Counted from the first letter of the stretch, positions 19,301-30,400 are shown. The stretch: DNA of 64,000 nucleotides from MFD09286-c1 sp963701015 (GCA_963701015.1 OY969556.1:2852001-2916000); one strand, 5' to 3'. The notes: a model not told the origin generated them from the letters alone. Numbers and translations are program-made.

Positions 19301-20710
19301 TTATTAAGGCTTATAAACCAACTTCTTGATTTTAGAAAAATTCAACAAGATAATGTTAAATTATCATTGGATGAATTTGATATTGTTCCATTCTTAAAAC
19401 AAATATATGACTGTTACGAAGCCGCATCAAAACAAAAAAACATAGATTTTAAATTTTTATATTCCCAATCTTCGATTAAAATAATTGGTGATTTACAAAA
19501 ACTTGATATTGTATTTTTCAATTTACTGTCAAATGCTTTTAAATATACCTATGATAATAAAACAATTTCATTGGTAGTGTTTAAAAACACTGAAAAAAAA
19601 TGCATTGAAGTTATTCTTAGCGACCAGGGTAAAGGCATTGAAGCCGCTGATATACCTTTTATCTTTGACAGGTTTTTTGTTTCACATACCAATGCCGAAG
19701 ATCCATTTACAGGTACAGGAATAGGATTATCTTTAGCAATGGAATATGTAAAACTTCATCATGGAAATATTGAAGTTAAGAGCCAAAAAGATGTTGGTTC
19801 CGTGTTCAAAGTAACGCTCCCTTTAGATGTTAATTATGGCACAAAACAATTAATTCAACACAAAAATAATACTTCCATTCATTCTCATGAACCAATAATA
19901 GATGAAAGTGAAAATGATGAACTGGTTTCTGTAAAAACATTATTATCTGGTGAAAAGCCATTGATTTTAATTGTTGAAGATGATGTAGATATGGGACACT
20001 ATATTTCGAACATACTTTCAAATACCTATTCAATTATTTTAGCTAAAGATGGTGAAGAATGCTGGAAAAAAATTCAAAAAACACTACCCGATATTGTTAT
20101 AACTGATATTATTATGCCTAAAATGAATGGGCTGGAGTTGTTAAAAAAAATAAAAGAGGACGAGACTACCTGTCATTTACCAGTAATTTTACTTTCGGCT
20201 AAATCAGAAATTAGTGACCAGATTAAGGGAATAGAAACCGGAGCTGAATGGTATATTTCAAAGCCATTTAATCAGAATTTATTGCTATCATATTTAAAAA
20301 CAATCATCCATCAACGCGAAATAATAAGAGAAAAATTTAAGAGTACAATAGAGTTAAAACCCGACGAAATTCAAATTGTTTCTAAAGATAAAATATTCAT
20401 AGAAAAAGCTATAACTATTATTAATGAAAACCTTTCTGATCCTAATTTTACTGTTGAAAAATTATCGGCAAATTTTGAAATGAGCCGTACTGTGTTTTTT
20501 AAAAAATTAAAAACAATAACGGGGCATCAGCCGGTAGAATTTATAAGACTAATTAGGCTCAAACGTGCCGCACAATTACTTCTGTTAAAACAATTTAATA
20601 TTTCTGAAATTGCGTTTCAATCAGGTTTCAATGATGTTAGGTATTTTAGTAGCTGTTTTAAAAAACAATTTGGCTTAACACCAACAGAATATATTAATAA
20701 AGATATATAG
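16316..20710 (+). CDS. Hybrid two-component system (propeller sensor, kinase, receiver, AraC domain)
   Basis: A single 1464-residue protein holding a whole signalling pathway. It has a signal peptide, then a periplasmic double propeller of Reg_prop repeats (motifs such as GFLWIGTYNGLNKFDG) to about 810, a Y_Y_Y domain (about 820-900) and a membrane helix (about 906-930). Next are a HisKA domain with ISHEFRTPLTLI near 950, an ATPase domain with NLLSNAFKYT near 1068 and GTGIGLSLA, a receiver with VEDD near 1219 and phospho-acceptor Asp in TDIIMPK near 1262, and an AraC helix-turn-helix (about 1361-1463). All key residues are present. Proteins of this kind sense oligosaccharides and switch on polysaccharide-use loci. 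Its position behind the pectinesterase suggests a pectin fragment as signal; the ligand itself is inferred. No SusCD pair lies nearby. Confidence 0.93.
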   Translation: MIARALVLLILTITSSLVSGQSELRFEPLQSSNNLSQRSVTNMVKDHLGFLWIGTYNGLNKFDGYKFISYNLYEKSPNNISSNYIKTIHEDKSGFLWIYTLEDKMLRFDPASEKIISFPDNSTIKDVTCKMFEFDDSTQWVITNKIGLYIISQNKYNNTAIIKHLTNNSPQPILSNYINFLVKDSVGNYWIGSKKGLNKININSYSNLGIKIAKFDTLQGISHNSSIIFTKAIKIGSYICFYSTKKGFIFYNSTTGKFNYPKNENLNKLIADKTITLIIVNQQNVWFCTNNLQLFKYNITSSSLSTYDLSRYNNIKKIFFDSFNQVWLSTDKYGIIRIDVQTSQIKQYNFIPYNKNILIYGDDFIWYEDRHSNLWIGSQVCGLSLYDRKNNTFITYLNDPNNNHSISSNTISSLIEDNEDDLLVGLDNGINRVIQTNSEFKYIKPRKLTENNDDNSVRAVLEDSNLNLWIATKGAKIYIYSVKNKVENSYQTKNVINSNYNVYKIFQDHNGFIWLCTKGSGLYKSKLTIKAKNFDYNNILFINYSLTTNNSSSTDENKVYDITEDNNNNLWIATFGGGLIKLHFDKYNNLIKKYFTTENSNISGNLVRCVIIDSKSRIWIGTTKGLSYFKLDETNYDKINFINFKADPSNNSDLSCNDIIKILEDKNGTIWLATNGGGVNHLTLSKYGKAIFKHYNTNNGLCDNLALSLANDQNGNIWIGTDHGLSKLNPKNDHIINFNEKNGLPCLNFSENASILDDNGNIVIGSLNGFYIINPNIKNSKPLKSLIQLTGFQLFNREVIPGDKNSPLKQSISYTKNIILNYNQSAFSIEFSSLLYNSSPNVLYSYILEGFDKTWSYASQSNKAVYTNIPYGKYIFKVKCTNIDGSWGSKIATLTILIRPPLWKTYYAYIIYFILIIVIIQIILKIIVKITRLENDIVIEKKVAESKLRFFTNISHEFRTPLTLIIGPLESLIDRNDISKDIKNQLKLANRNVNRLLRLINQLLDFRKIQQDNVKLSLDEFDIVPFLKQIYDCYEAASKQKNIDFKFLYSQSSIKIIGDLQKLDIVFFNLLSNAFKYTYDNKTISLVVFKNTEKKCIEVILSDQGKGIEAADIPFIFDRFFVSHTNAEDPFTGTGIGLSLAMEYVKLHHGNIEVKSQKDVGSVFKVTLPLDVNYGTKQLIQHKNNTSIHSHEPIIDESENDELVSVKTLLSGEKPLILIVEDDVDMGHYISNILSNTYSIILAKDGEECWKKIQKTLPDIVITDIIMPKMNGLELLKKIKEDETTCHLPVILLSAKSEISDQIKGIETGAEWYISKPFNQNLLLSYLKTIIHQREIIREKFKSTIELKPDEIQIVSKDKIFIEKAITIINENLSDPNFTVEKLSANFEMSRTVFFKKLKTITGHQPVEFIRLIRLKRAAQLLLLKQFNISEIAFQSGFNDVRYFSSCFKKQFGLTPTEYINKDI

Positions 20711-20911
20711 TAATAAGTTTATTATTTATGAATTAGATTAGTTGTTCTTCACTTTAAAATATTACTTTGATATGTTTTAAAAATTTAATTCAATTTTCGG
20801 ATAGCTTAGATAAAATCAATGAAAATAGAATAATGTTCAAACAATTGTTAATAAAAACATCGTTTTAATGAATTTTATGTTTAATTTATGTGAAAAAATC
20901 ATTAAATTTTT

Positions 20912-20919
20912 GTACTTTG
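20912..20919 (+). promoter_or_regulatory. Possible -7 element of the small HTH gene
   Basis: GTACTTTGC lies 43 bases before the start and resembles the Bacteroidota -7 box (TAnnTTTG) with one position shifted. No good -33 TTG is seen. The preceding gap (20711-20911) contains nothing else I can name. Confidence 0.3.
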
Positions 20920-20961
20920 CAACAACGATTCAATGATTTACTAACCTAATAATTTAGACAT

Positions 20962-21216
20962 ATGGCAATCACATTTAATGAATTAAGAAAGTTAAAAGAT
21001 CATCTTCCTGCAGGAAGTATGAAAAGAATTGCTGACAAATTATCAATAGATGAACAAACTGTTAGAAATTATTTTGGTGGGGCCAATTACAAAGACGGGA
21101 AATCCGCCGGAATCCACTTAGAACAAGGTCCTGATGGCGGAATTGTAACATTTGATGATGAAACAATTCTCAATCTGGCACACGAAATACTTTCGGAACA
21201 ACATTCACACGTTTAA
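20962..21216 (+). CDS. Small helix-turn-helix protein
   Basis: An 84-residue soluble protein. Residues about 17-40 (GSMKRIADKLSIDEQTVRNY) look like a helix-turn-helix, so DNA binding is likely. The central part GKSAGIHLEQGPDGGIVTF is glycine-rich, and a short acidic helix ends the protein. I recall similar short proteins in Bacteroidota but know no function for them. The gene has its own putative promoter and a very strong terminator, so it is a single-gene unit and probably well expressed. It has no evident link with the sensor upstream or the DUF6266-like gene downstream. Confidence 0.65.
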   Translation: MAITFNELRKLKDHLPAGSMKRIADKLSIDEQTVRNYFGGANYKDGKSAGIHLEQGPDGGIVTFDDETILNLAHEILSEQHSHV

Positions 21217-21223
21217 ATTGTAT

Positions 21224-21250
21224 GTCCGCCCAAAAGGCGGACTTTTTTTT
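21224..21250 (+). terminator. Rho-independent terminator after the small HTH gene
   Basis: GTCCGCC-caaaa-GGCGGAC is a perfect 7-bp GC-rich stem followed by eight T residues. This is a textbook terminator. Confidence 0.92.
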
Positions 21251-21305
21251 ACTGCCTAAAAATTTGATTAAACAGTATTTTGGTTTGATTGTATTATTGT
21301 TTATT

Positions 21306-21938
21306 TTACAGTGGTAAATTCCAATATTCTGAGCGTGAAAAGGCAGAATCATCCTTCGATGACCAGAAAATAAAACCTTCTCTAATACTTTCAAAAATTG
21401 ATGGTATTTCTATAATTGCATTTTCATCCTTCCTTAAGGCTATTGTGTTCAATACAAAAAAAGCTTTACGGTCAATAAGCAAAGCAACATTTAAACAATC
21501 ATCTGTTTCGGCATAATTATTTTTTAAAGTACAAGTCCATTTTACCTGTAGCGATTTTTCAACCAGGTTAAAATTTAAATTCTCTGCCGGTAAAAGATAC
21601 CCATTTGTCAAAGTAATCAATTGGGGATATTCAACATGATCAGTTTTGGCAAATGCATTTCTATTGCATTTTATAAAATAATTGTATGGGTTTAAGCCAA
21701 GCGGTATTTCTTCACGGCTCCAAACTCTGTCTATTATACTACGCTTAACGCTTCTTGCCAAATGGTGCAAAGCCTGAAATGAACTGATATGCTTTTTCTG
21801 CAATACTGATGATTTACATTTTTTGGGAGTACCAGGCAAAGAACGAATAATTGGTATGCCATTCGACATATATAATACTGCGTTCCCAAATCGTCCGCTT
21901 GCTCCAGCGAATGGACTGTTTGATGGTAATCTGGCCAT
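21306..21938 (-). CDS. DUF6266-like hypothetical protein
   Basis: The frame is open from 22010, but the start is most likely the ATG at 21938 (MARLPSNSPFAGASGRFGNA), because the residues before it look like translated intergenic DNA. That gives about 210 residues. The beginning, with a GxxGRxGNAVLY pattern followed by IIRSLPG, resembles the DUF6266 family of Bacteroidota, whose members start with a similar GxxSGKVG...IRS pattern. The later part looks like beta-strand-rich sequence with no catalytic motif visible. No signal peptide is present. Function is unknown. It is convergent with the small HTH gene. Confidence 0.55.
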   Translation of the reverse strand: MARLPSNSPFAGASGRFGNAVLYMSNGIPIIRSLPGTPKKCKSSVLQKKHISSFQALHHLARSVKRSIIDRVWSREEIPLGLNPYNYFIKCNRNAFAKTDHVEYPQLITLTNGYLLPAENLNFNLVEKSLQVKWTCTLKNNYAETDDCLNVALLIDRKAFFVLNTIALRKDENAIIEIPSIFESIREGFIFWSSKDDSAFSRSEYWNLPL

Positions 21939-22194
21939 AGTTTCGTTTTTTAATTCAACACTTATTGTTTTAGTCGTGACTAAAGTAAAAATTATTTTGC
22001 ATATAAACAATAATTATCTTATATTTATTTTATATTTTATTTAATATTTATATACTTTTTTAGTATTCTAATAATAATGTATGGGTATAGAAAGGGTATA
22101 TAAATTATTGAATAAACATGAATTTAATATTCTCGTTTGATGTAAGTTGGGCGTTAAAGTAGAAACTAATACGGGGGAGCAAACCCTTTATAAT

Positions 22195-22238
22195 TCCCAA
22201 AAAGAAACCCTGCCATGATTTCAATAACTGGCAGGGTT
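22195..22238 (-). terminator. Terminator for the adhesin gene
   Basis: AACCCTGCCA (22206-22215) and TGGCAGGGTT (22229-22238) form a perfect 10-bp stem with a 13-base loop. On the reverse strand it is followed by TCTTTTT, so it ends transcripts of the giant adhesin. The surrounding gap (21939-22304) otherwise shows only AT-rich DNA and the promoter region of the DUF6266-like gene. Confidence 0.75.
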
Positions 22239-22304
22239 GGAAATATTTTTTAAAGTTCCTTTATTTAGCCAATGTATCAATTGCTTTATAAAGCTTAACA
22301 TTTT

Positions 22305-23825
22305 CTATTGATTGGGCAATCGATACATTTTACCTGTTGCAGGTAATGGCGTAACAGTAATTGTTGCACTGCCACTTATTGTACCAGCTCCGTTAACATC
22401 AATAACCGAACTTAAATTGTAAGTTGTTGTTACACCAGGACTAACATTAAATGTAAATGGACTTATCGCAATGTTGTTCACTGTTACTGGCGTTACTCCA
22501 TCAGTATAGGTTATGCTCCAGTTTGGTGTACCAGTCAAAGTAACAGTTAAGGTTGCGCTCTGTCCATTACAAATTGAAGTTAACCCACTTATTATAGCAG
22601 TTGCCGTTGGGTTTACAGTTAATAGGCCATTACCGGAAGTTGCATTACTACAGGTGCCTGTGACCATACATTGATACAAATAACCAGTCATACTTAAGGT
22701 AGCAGCAGTAATAGAAAGTGTTGAGGTGTTTTCACCGCTATAAACTCCTCCACTTACAGGGTTCCAGCTTACACCGCCGTCAGTAGATACAGCCCATGAA
22801 TAAGTAAATGGTCCTGTTCCACCAGCAACAACTGTGAATAAAGTATTACTACCAGCAGGAATACTAACGCCTGATGGATCAGATGATATCGAAGTCAAAG
22901 CATTGACCACAACAGGCAAACTGCTTGCTGTACTTGCGCCACAACTGTTGCCTGCTGTAACGTTAATATTTCCATTCTGCCCTGCTGTCCCAGATGTGGC
23001 TGTTATTGAAACAGAACCACTTCCACCTGTTAATGACCAACCTGTTGGAACAGTCCAATTGTAAGTAGTTGCATTTGAAACTGATGAAATACTATATATC
23101 AAACTTGCAGTAGTCGGGCAACTTGAACCCGTGCCTGTAATAGCACCAGGGGTTGCCGGAACACCCGGGTTAACCGTAATAGATGTTGTCCTTGCCACAC
23201 TTGTACCGCATGAATTTGTGGCGGTTACACTTAAAACACCACTGCTTGCAGACGAACTAAAGTTCAACTTCACTGAATTAGAGCTTCCCACAATTGAAAC
23301 CCCAGTACCGGAATAGCTCCAGTTATATGTTACAGCAGCAATAACAGGTACAGTATAGGTAACATTATTCGAACCCTGGCAAACTGGAGTAGGAGCAGCA
23401 GTAAATGAGGAAGGTTCCTGTGGCGCCACCGGAAACGCTATTGCAACCTGGTCAGAAGATTGGCAACCACCCCCTGAACTAATAGTCCATTGCAAGGTAT
23501 ATGAATTTCCCAATTGTCCATCAAAAACACTGTTAAAAGCAGAAGGAGTGACAATTGTACCACCTGTTCCACTGACAATATTCCATAACCCAGTATTGGG
23601 CGATGGGTTATTCCCAACTAGTGTAGTGCCTGAAACCCCGCAATGAGACTGATCAGTCCCCGCGTTGGCCGTTACAGGTGTATTGTAATCAGTGACATTT
23701 GTGGGGTCAACAACACCATTAGCAGCGCCATTGTTATAGGTAAAGCCCGTTAACTGATAAACACCAGATGAGGGCGTTGGCAAGGTATATGGAAGCGAAC
23801 TTACTGTCACTGGGGTTTGTGCCAC
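22305..23825 (-). CDS. Giant adhesin, 3' segment (Ig-like repeats; frame 3)
   Basis: This 506-residue frame is the third piece of the giant surface protein; codons just upstream of 23825 in the same frame (ICGNSGIPIKF and on) join it to the middle piece by one +1 shift. It contains several Ig/PKD-like beta modules of about 85-90 residues with recurring elements such as VCQGSNNVTYTVP, TYNWSYSGTG, TYNWTVPTGW and TICNG-like starts, typical of Bacteroidota secreted adhesins. The protein stops at TGKMYRLPNQ. No T9SS sorting domain follows, which is unusual for a protein of this class. In another frame the DNA just after encodes IAQSIENVKLYKAIDTLAK and a stop at 22261, so a further frameshift or truncation is possible. 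A strong terminator follows. Confidence 0.75.
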   Translation of the reverse strand: MAQTPVTVSSLPYTLPTPSSGVYQLTGFTYNNGAANGVVDPTNVTDYNTPVTANAGTDQSHCGVSGTTLVGNNPSPNTGLWNIVSGTGGTIVTPSAFNSVFDGQLGNSYTLQWTISSGGGCQSSDQVAIAFPVAPQEPSSFTAAPTPVCQGSNNVTYTVPVIAAVTYNWSYSGTGVSIVGSSNSVKLNFSSSASSGVLSVTATNSCGTSVARTTSITVNPGVPATPGAITGTGSSCPTTASLIYSISSVSNATTYNWTVPTGWSLTGGSGSVSITATSGTAGQNGNINVTAGNSCGASTASSLPVVVNALTSISSDPSGVSIPAGSNTLFTVVAGGTGPFTYSWAVSTDGGVSWNPVSGGVYSGENTSTLSITAATLSMTGYLYQCMVTGTCSNATSGNGLLTVNPTATAIISGLTSICNGQSATLTVTLTGTPNWSITYTDGVTPVTVNNIAISPFTFNVSPGVTTTYNLSSVIDVNGAGTISGSATITVTPLPATGKMYRLPNQ

Positions 23826-23883
23826 ACCATTAATAGTATAACTAAGCGAATAATTTAAATTTATGGTAAAATATGTAGTGAAT

Positions 23884-24423
23884 TTAATGGGAATACCAGA
23901 GTTGCCGCATATACGCCGAAGGGTTTAAGGTTGCTTTTGGTGCAGTAGTGGTAATACTTGCCGTAGTGAAATTTGCCTGTACATTTGCCACAAAACTAAC
24001 GCCACTGTTGGTAACCACAGTTCCATTTGTAGTACTTCCTGTTGGGGTGGAGGCTAATTGTTGCCAGCTGCCCGTAATAAATTGCGTTACATTCATGTCG
24101 CTCAAGCCATTTACTGTCATTAAAGGAGTTAAATCACTGGTTGGACTCCACCCAAGGCTAATATTTGCAGTTCTTGCTCCAGTAGCCTTTACCCCCCAAT
24201 ATTCGATATCATTAACCGCCTGTAAAGGTGATGTCAATAATGTATAAGTTGGATTAGGCGAAAAATACTGAGCTGTCCACGAACCTGTACCTGCACCTGT
24301 AGCATCAGAAAGTATAAGTTGATGCCCTTGTGTTATACCTTGTCCTATAGGAAAATTAAAACTCGTAGCATTGGTTATAGATTTAGTTAACGGTCCGATT
24401 GATAAACGAATTTGCACTTCCAC
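23884..24423 (-). CDS. Giant adhesin, middle segment (frame 2)
   Basis: This 179-residue frame continues the adhesin. The upstream frame ends GGSANSFI-NRTVN, while this frame supplies NGPLTKSI after one extra C (near 24396). Similar modules in Bacteroidota read SF(I/V)NGPLTK followed by FPxG, and FNFPIGQGI is present here. It ends PKATLNPSAYMRQLWYSH, and the next frame resumes with ICGNSG after one extra base near 23912. It is therefore not an independent gene but the bridge between the two larger pieces. Domain content is one beta-sandwich module of the kind that carries the FPVG motif several times in the upstream piece. Confidence 0.75.
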   Translation of the reverse strand: MEVQIRLSIGPLTKSITNATSFNFPIGQGITQGHQLILSDATGAGTGSWTAQYFSPNPTYTLLTSPLQAVNDIEYWGVKATGARTANISLGWSPTSDLTPLMTVNGLSDMNVTQFITGSWQQLASTPTGSTTNGTVVTNSGVSFVANVQANFTTASITTTAPKATLNPSAYMRQLWYSH

Positions 24424-27400
24424 CTGCTGGAACTACACATGCAGCAGAAGTATTTGTAATAGTAAGTTTATTAGCACTTGTTGTAGAAATGATCCCATTT
24501 GTTAAATATAAGTTTCCCGTGCTTATTGTAATTGTACCACCTGTACCAATACTAAGTCCTGCGCTATTATTAACTTCCATATTATTGAAAGTAAAATTAC
24601 CCAGCGGGCCGCCAATAGTCTGTGGCGATGTCCCGGAAAAAGTTACCGTTGCATTTGCCCCAGTACCTTGTGTAAATGCACCTAAACCAGGTTTTTCCAT
24701 AGTACCTAATATATATAAATGCCTGTTATTGGCGCTATTGTCAACTATAGGCCCATTAATTACAAAGCGGTTGCAAATAGTCAGGTCTGAATTAGGCAAA
24801 ATCCTTTTCCCTGTACCAGTAAAAAACAAATTAGGAATGGACTGCCCCTGGAATGGGGTAACAATGAGCGTATAATTCCCTGTACCACCAAAATCAATAG
24901 TGCCATTATTTGCACAACTCACAAATGAAGCATAATTCCCAGCAGGTAAATTTCCACTTTCCACATGCAAAACCCCGTTTCCTGAAACAGTACCAAGATT
25001 ATGCCCATAAGTGGGCGAAACAACCAACAATGAATCATTGATTATGGTTTGATACGCAGAACAATAATTGACATCGGTAGTAACAGCATTGTTTATTATA
25101 ACTATGAAGCCATTTGGACCTCCTGCCGGACATGGGGGAGCAGCACCTACTGGCTGCCAGATAGTGGGGTCAGACCAAAATCCATTAACGATGGATTGGT
25201 AAGCTGGGACTTCACTAGGTATTGCAGCATCAAGACCAGCAGTATAGTCGCCATTCAAGTTTGCAGTTCCAGCAGGATAATTAAATGTAAGTTGATGGTT
25301 TATAGCATCAACATTTGTGCCAGCCGGACTTGATTTAGCCCAATATGTACCTGGTGTCAGAAGCCACGCTGTAACATAGCTAGATTCAGGGCCACCTTGA
25401 ACATCACCTGGTAAATATTGTAATAAAGCATTTCCTGCAAAACCCGAAATACCGGAACTGGAAATTTGCCAATAATAATGTAAAACATTTGTGGGATCTA
25501 GAACAGCCGGCTCATTATTATTTACGGGGTTAACCTGAATGTATCCAATTGTTGCATTGTTAGTATATGTATATATTGCTGGAGTGTATTTACCGGAAAC
25601 ACCAACTGGAAATGTAAAAGTTGAGAGTATTGCAGTTGGATTAAAAAACTTCTGAAGCCCAGCACTACTTGCAACCCCATCACAAACGATCATATTGGTA
25701 ACACCAAATGGATATCCATTAATATTACTATTAAGGCCCAGCGAAAGTAAATTCGAACTTATTGTTAAATTACCTTTGGTAAGTGTTAAATTATCCTGAA
25801 GGCTTAAACTAGTTGTTGCCAATGCTCCAGCATTGTTATTGACTGTCAAACTACCGAAAGAACCCGTGCCGGATATAACTTGTTGGGCACTGCCTGACAA
25901 ACTTACCCCGCTGCTCCCTGTATTATTATCGGTATAAGTTCCATTATTGGTAAGGTTGCTTTTCAGGTTTACCAAATTAATTCCCAATACAAATGTCCCG
26001 CTTCCAATGCTAAGATAACCGTTTACAGTTGGGCTGCTATTTTCAGTTACTGATGTAACAGGTGAAATATTTAGGTTATAAAAATTTGTAACTGTAGCGC
26101 CTGAAATATTTTGTACACTTCCATTAAAATTAGTAAGGTTTGTGCCATAATTATAGGTTCCGTTATTGCTAAAATTACCCCCAATTGTTATGTTTTTGTT
26201 GTTTGAAGTTAAAATGCTATTGACATTCGATAAAATTAAATTGCCATTTACATTCAATGGATCCACCATAAGACTGACCGTTGCGGTATTAGCAGTTCCT
26301 GTGATTGTAAGGTTATTCAAGGGGATGTTGGCATCCATTAAATAGCTTTGAGCAGCATTAACAGTAGCTATTACAGGCGCTACAACAGGTGGAACCTGAC
26401 TGAACTGAATAGTTCCTCCTGTCACAGAGCTTGTTTGAGGACGCAGGTAAAGATCGCCATAATTAATACCTCCACCTCGTACTATTGATATTATTCCCCC
26501 TGACATATTGAACTGGCTGCCGCTGTTAACCACTTCAAGCTTAGCATTGGAAGTTAAAGTTGAGTTACCTAAAATTATTACCTGTCCGCCGGTTTGGGTA
26601 TAGCTTAATACACCGGCTGGGTTGGCTGGGTTGCGTCTTATTGCGCCATTAACTATTAAGTTTCCACCATCCACTTCAATAGAAGCTGATCCACCACTGG
26701 AATATTCAATATCATTATGTTGGTTATTGGCATTTGCTCCAATGTATACATTACCAGAATTGCCAGCAGCCAATGTAAGGTTACCGCTTAAGTACAAAGT
26801 ATTGTTACTTACATTTGCCTGGGCTATATTTACATTGGAAGGCGTATTAATTGTAAGGCCAGCAGTTGAAGGAATTGTGAAAGTACTGCCAGTTGTTATA
26901 TTAAAGTTTCCTGAGCGGTTGTAAATAAAGGTTCCGTTTTGTAAGTTAAGCCAGTTATCATTTGGTGCGGCCAAGGCTCCATTTGTATTTAATGTTCCCG
27001 CAATATTGCATGTCAATGTAGTAGCTGGCGAAGAACCCTTGTTTACTGTTACAGTATTGAATGTTGTACCTGGCGTGCCCGCTGAATTTTTAATAAAGGC
27101 ACTATTAGGGCCAAAAAAAGTAACTGGTATTGCTCCATTGGTATTGAAATCTACCCAACTTCCAGTTCCTACACCACCTTGAGTAGCATTATTTGTATTA
27201 TTAATTAAACTGCCTCCAATAGCCAAACTTTGATTATTAGCAGCGCCCCAATTCTGAATAGCACCCCAAGGGCTAACTACTACATCACCATTTACAACAA
27301 TGTTTTGTGCTAATGCTCCATTCCCATACCATATTAGTGCACCTCCCAAAATCTGAAGATTTCCTTTAATAGTTATAGTTTTTGCAACAGCTACTGTAGG

Positions 27401-30400
27401 AGCCGTAGGATAAGTAGTTGGATTCCATGTAGGCAAGAACCATGAATCTGCATTTTGACCATTAGTAATTAAATTTCCATAAATGGTCAAACTAAGATTC
27501 CCAAAAATTATATTAGAACCACCTAATGGTGAAAGTTTTAAATTTCCATAAGATGGAATATTTTGAGGAAGCCAATAAGTTGTTCCGGCACCAGCATTGT
27601 TGGTATATAACTCGGTTGTCCCAAGATTCGTATTAAAAGCCGAAAAATCACCAGAAGGGAATGCAAATGTACTTCCAGATCCATTATTTAACGATACTCT
27701 AAAATCCCCATTTCCAAGTGGACTATTTACAACTGTGCTAAAAATACTTCCAGGACAATTGTCAATGTCTAAGCAAGCTCCAGCATCAATTTGAAGAGAT
27801 GCACATTTAGCAACATTAGCAGCCGGTGTGTTTAAAATGTAAGTGGCATTGGTTAAATATACAGAATCTTTATTGCCAATGACTACAATATCATTTATGC
27901 CAGGAACACTTCCCGCTTGAGCACCTGTATGTGAACTATTAAAGGTCCAGGTAGCATTTGAATTCCAAAGCCCGTTAGCAAGGCTGTAATAAACTTTGGG
28001 AGTTCCAAACGCTCCGCCACCTGTTGTATTATCGCCGGCCGTATAATCAGCATCAAGAAAGGTTGAACTGTTTGTTGGTACGCCCCAGTCCGTAATAGAA
28101 AAGGTTCCAGTATTTATATTCGCATGAAGCCCATTGTTCCAAGTGTAGTTGCTCCTGTTATATAATGATGGAACATAGTTTGCTAAAACGCCAAGTTGAA
28201 TATCGGTTGGTGAATAAATAAATGTATGTGTAACAGAATAAGGTCCAGTAAAACCGTTTGAAATAACATGCCAAAAGAATGTAAGGCTTTGGCTCTTTAC
28301 AGTAGTAGAGGGTTCCTCATATCCCACTGGCACAATAGTAATACTTCCGTAAGTAGTTGGACTAGCACTAAAACCAATGGTTGCAGGAGTATAAGCATAA
28401 GTTGCCGAGCGATTGGTCGAAAAACAACCAACAGGGAATACAAATGCTGCGTTTGTTGAATAAGCTTTAGTTATCCCACCATCCCCAGAATTACCACTTC
28501 CGTGAATATAACATGAGGAAGTAAAACCAGGTGTTGAGGTTATTGAACCGGAAGAATTAATTAATAAGTTATAAGTACCAATAATAAATATTTTATTCGA
28601 AAGTAAATTCAATGCCCCATTTATGGTTGTATTATTGACCAATGAAACCGGTGCAGTATTCCCCACGGTTGTATTGTTCAATTCAAGATTCTGAAAAACA
28701 CCGTTACCATCAATGGTTTGTGCGGCTGTTCCATTTAATTGAATTTTCCCTGTTCCGGTATGTAGCCCGGAGTTATAAACATTCCCGGTAACGTATATAT
28801 AATCTCCATTGTCGTTCAATGTCCCTGCAGTAAGGTTAAAATTACCGAATACATTGACAGAAGTTTGGGTACCGGCCATATTAACTTCAACTCCTGAAGG
28901 TGTTGTAATTGTTAAATTATTGAGTGACAATGGGGCAGCAAGGTTTACAGTTAATGTCTGGGTTGTGCTACCATTTAAAATAGTTGTGTTTGTTCCAGGG
29001 GTGTAAGTTGTTCCATTTGCAAAAAGAAGATTTCCGCCAACAGTAACATTCAAATTATTTGCATTAAAAATACTCCCTGTTGTTTGAAGGCTGAAGTTGT
29101 TTAATATTGTTATGGCATTTGTGTTTAATTGAACACTTGAGGCCCCACTGGCTAAATTAACCAAAAGGTTCCCAAAAGGTGAAGTAGTATTAATATAATA
29201 ATTTGCATCGGCAAGCCCTGTTCCCGTGGTTGGTGTTATTTGCAACGTGCCTCCTGTAATACTTATATTTGAAACAGGACAGCTTTGCTGAAAAGCAAAT
29301 GGAGTAGCAAGTGTACCGCAAACATCGTAAATGGCAATAGTGCCGTTTGACATTGAAAACCCATTTGAACCGTTGGAATTTAAATAAAATGTTCCAACCC
29401 CTGCATCAATTCCGTTGGCAACTCTGGCTGTATTTATTACAGGAGTGGCAAGGTCAGTTGGCAATGTATAATTAATCGTATTTGTAAACCGGCCGCGTAA
29501 AATTACGGTTCCACTGCTTTGGGAATAATTAATTAACCCCACATTAGCAGCTTCGGGCGAATGAATTTGCTTTGTATCAATGATACCACCATTCATTACA
29601 ACCTGCCCCAGGTTGTAACTCCAATATAACAAACCCGATGATTCGCGAGTGGAAAGGTATCCACTATTCATTTGTAATTTGCCATATACAGATAAACTAC
29701 TACCACTTCCAGCACCAATTCCATAAATTGCATTTGAACCACCAGATAAACCATAGGCTGCATTAACTTCAGTAAAATCATCGGCTGTTGATAAAACAAT
29801 TACACTTCCTCCATTTATTGTGAGCGCTGCGCTGGCAGGTATTATATAATCACTTGTAGGTGTTCCCGTGGTTATCGATCCGGTGATACCTTCGGTCAAT
29901 GAAGGTATTACGGTTGATCCGGTAAGAATTAAATTACCATTACGAATCCATAGTGCTTTTTTAATATTTGGGTTTGCATTTGATGCGCCATTAATGTCCC
30001 AGACTGCAACATTGGCACCAAATAACCTGAAATTTGGGTAATCCGAGGAGTTTATAGTAAGCGAATAAGTCGGGTCGGTGCCTTTGTCTAATACAAGATT
30101 GTAAAAGTCGGTCAGGCCATTACACGTTAAGGTGTCACTAGTAGCTCCCTGGAAATAAATTGTTACCGCACCATTATTTGGAAAAGTTCCGTATTGCGGA
30201 TAAGTTTGGTTGGTAAACCTTACCGTACCATTGTTGATAAAATTGCCAAGAATTATTATGGTATGGGTTTCGTTATTGTAATAATTAATAAAAGGAGCAA
30301 CACCACCATTCAGAACAGTAGTAGGTGTATTTGCACCTGTAACAGTATTACCAGTTCCAACAGTAATTAAACCTGTACTTTCCACAATAACATTACCATT

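Noticed and set aside
21939..22010. Extended start of the DUF6266-like protein (MFICKIIFTLV)
   Set aside because: The extra 24 residues could be a signal peptide, but the family starts at the later ATG and the DNA looks like AT-rich promoter.
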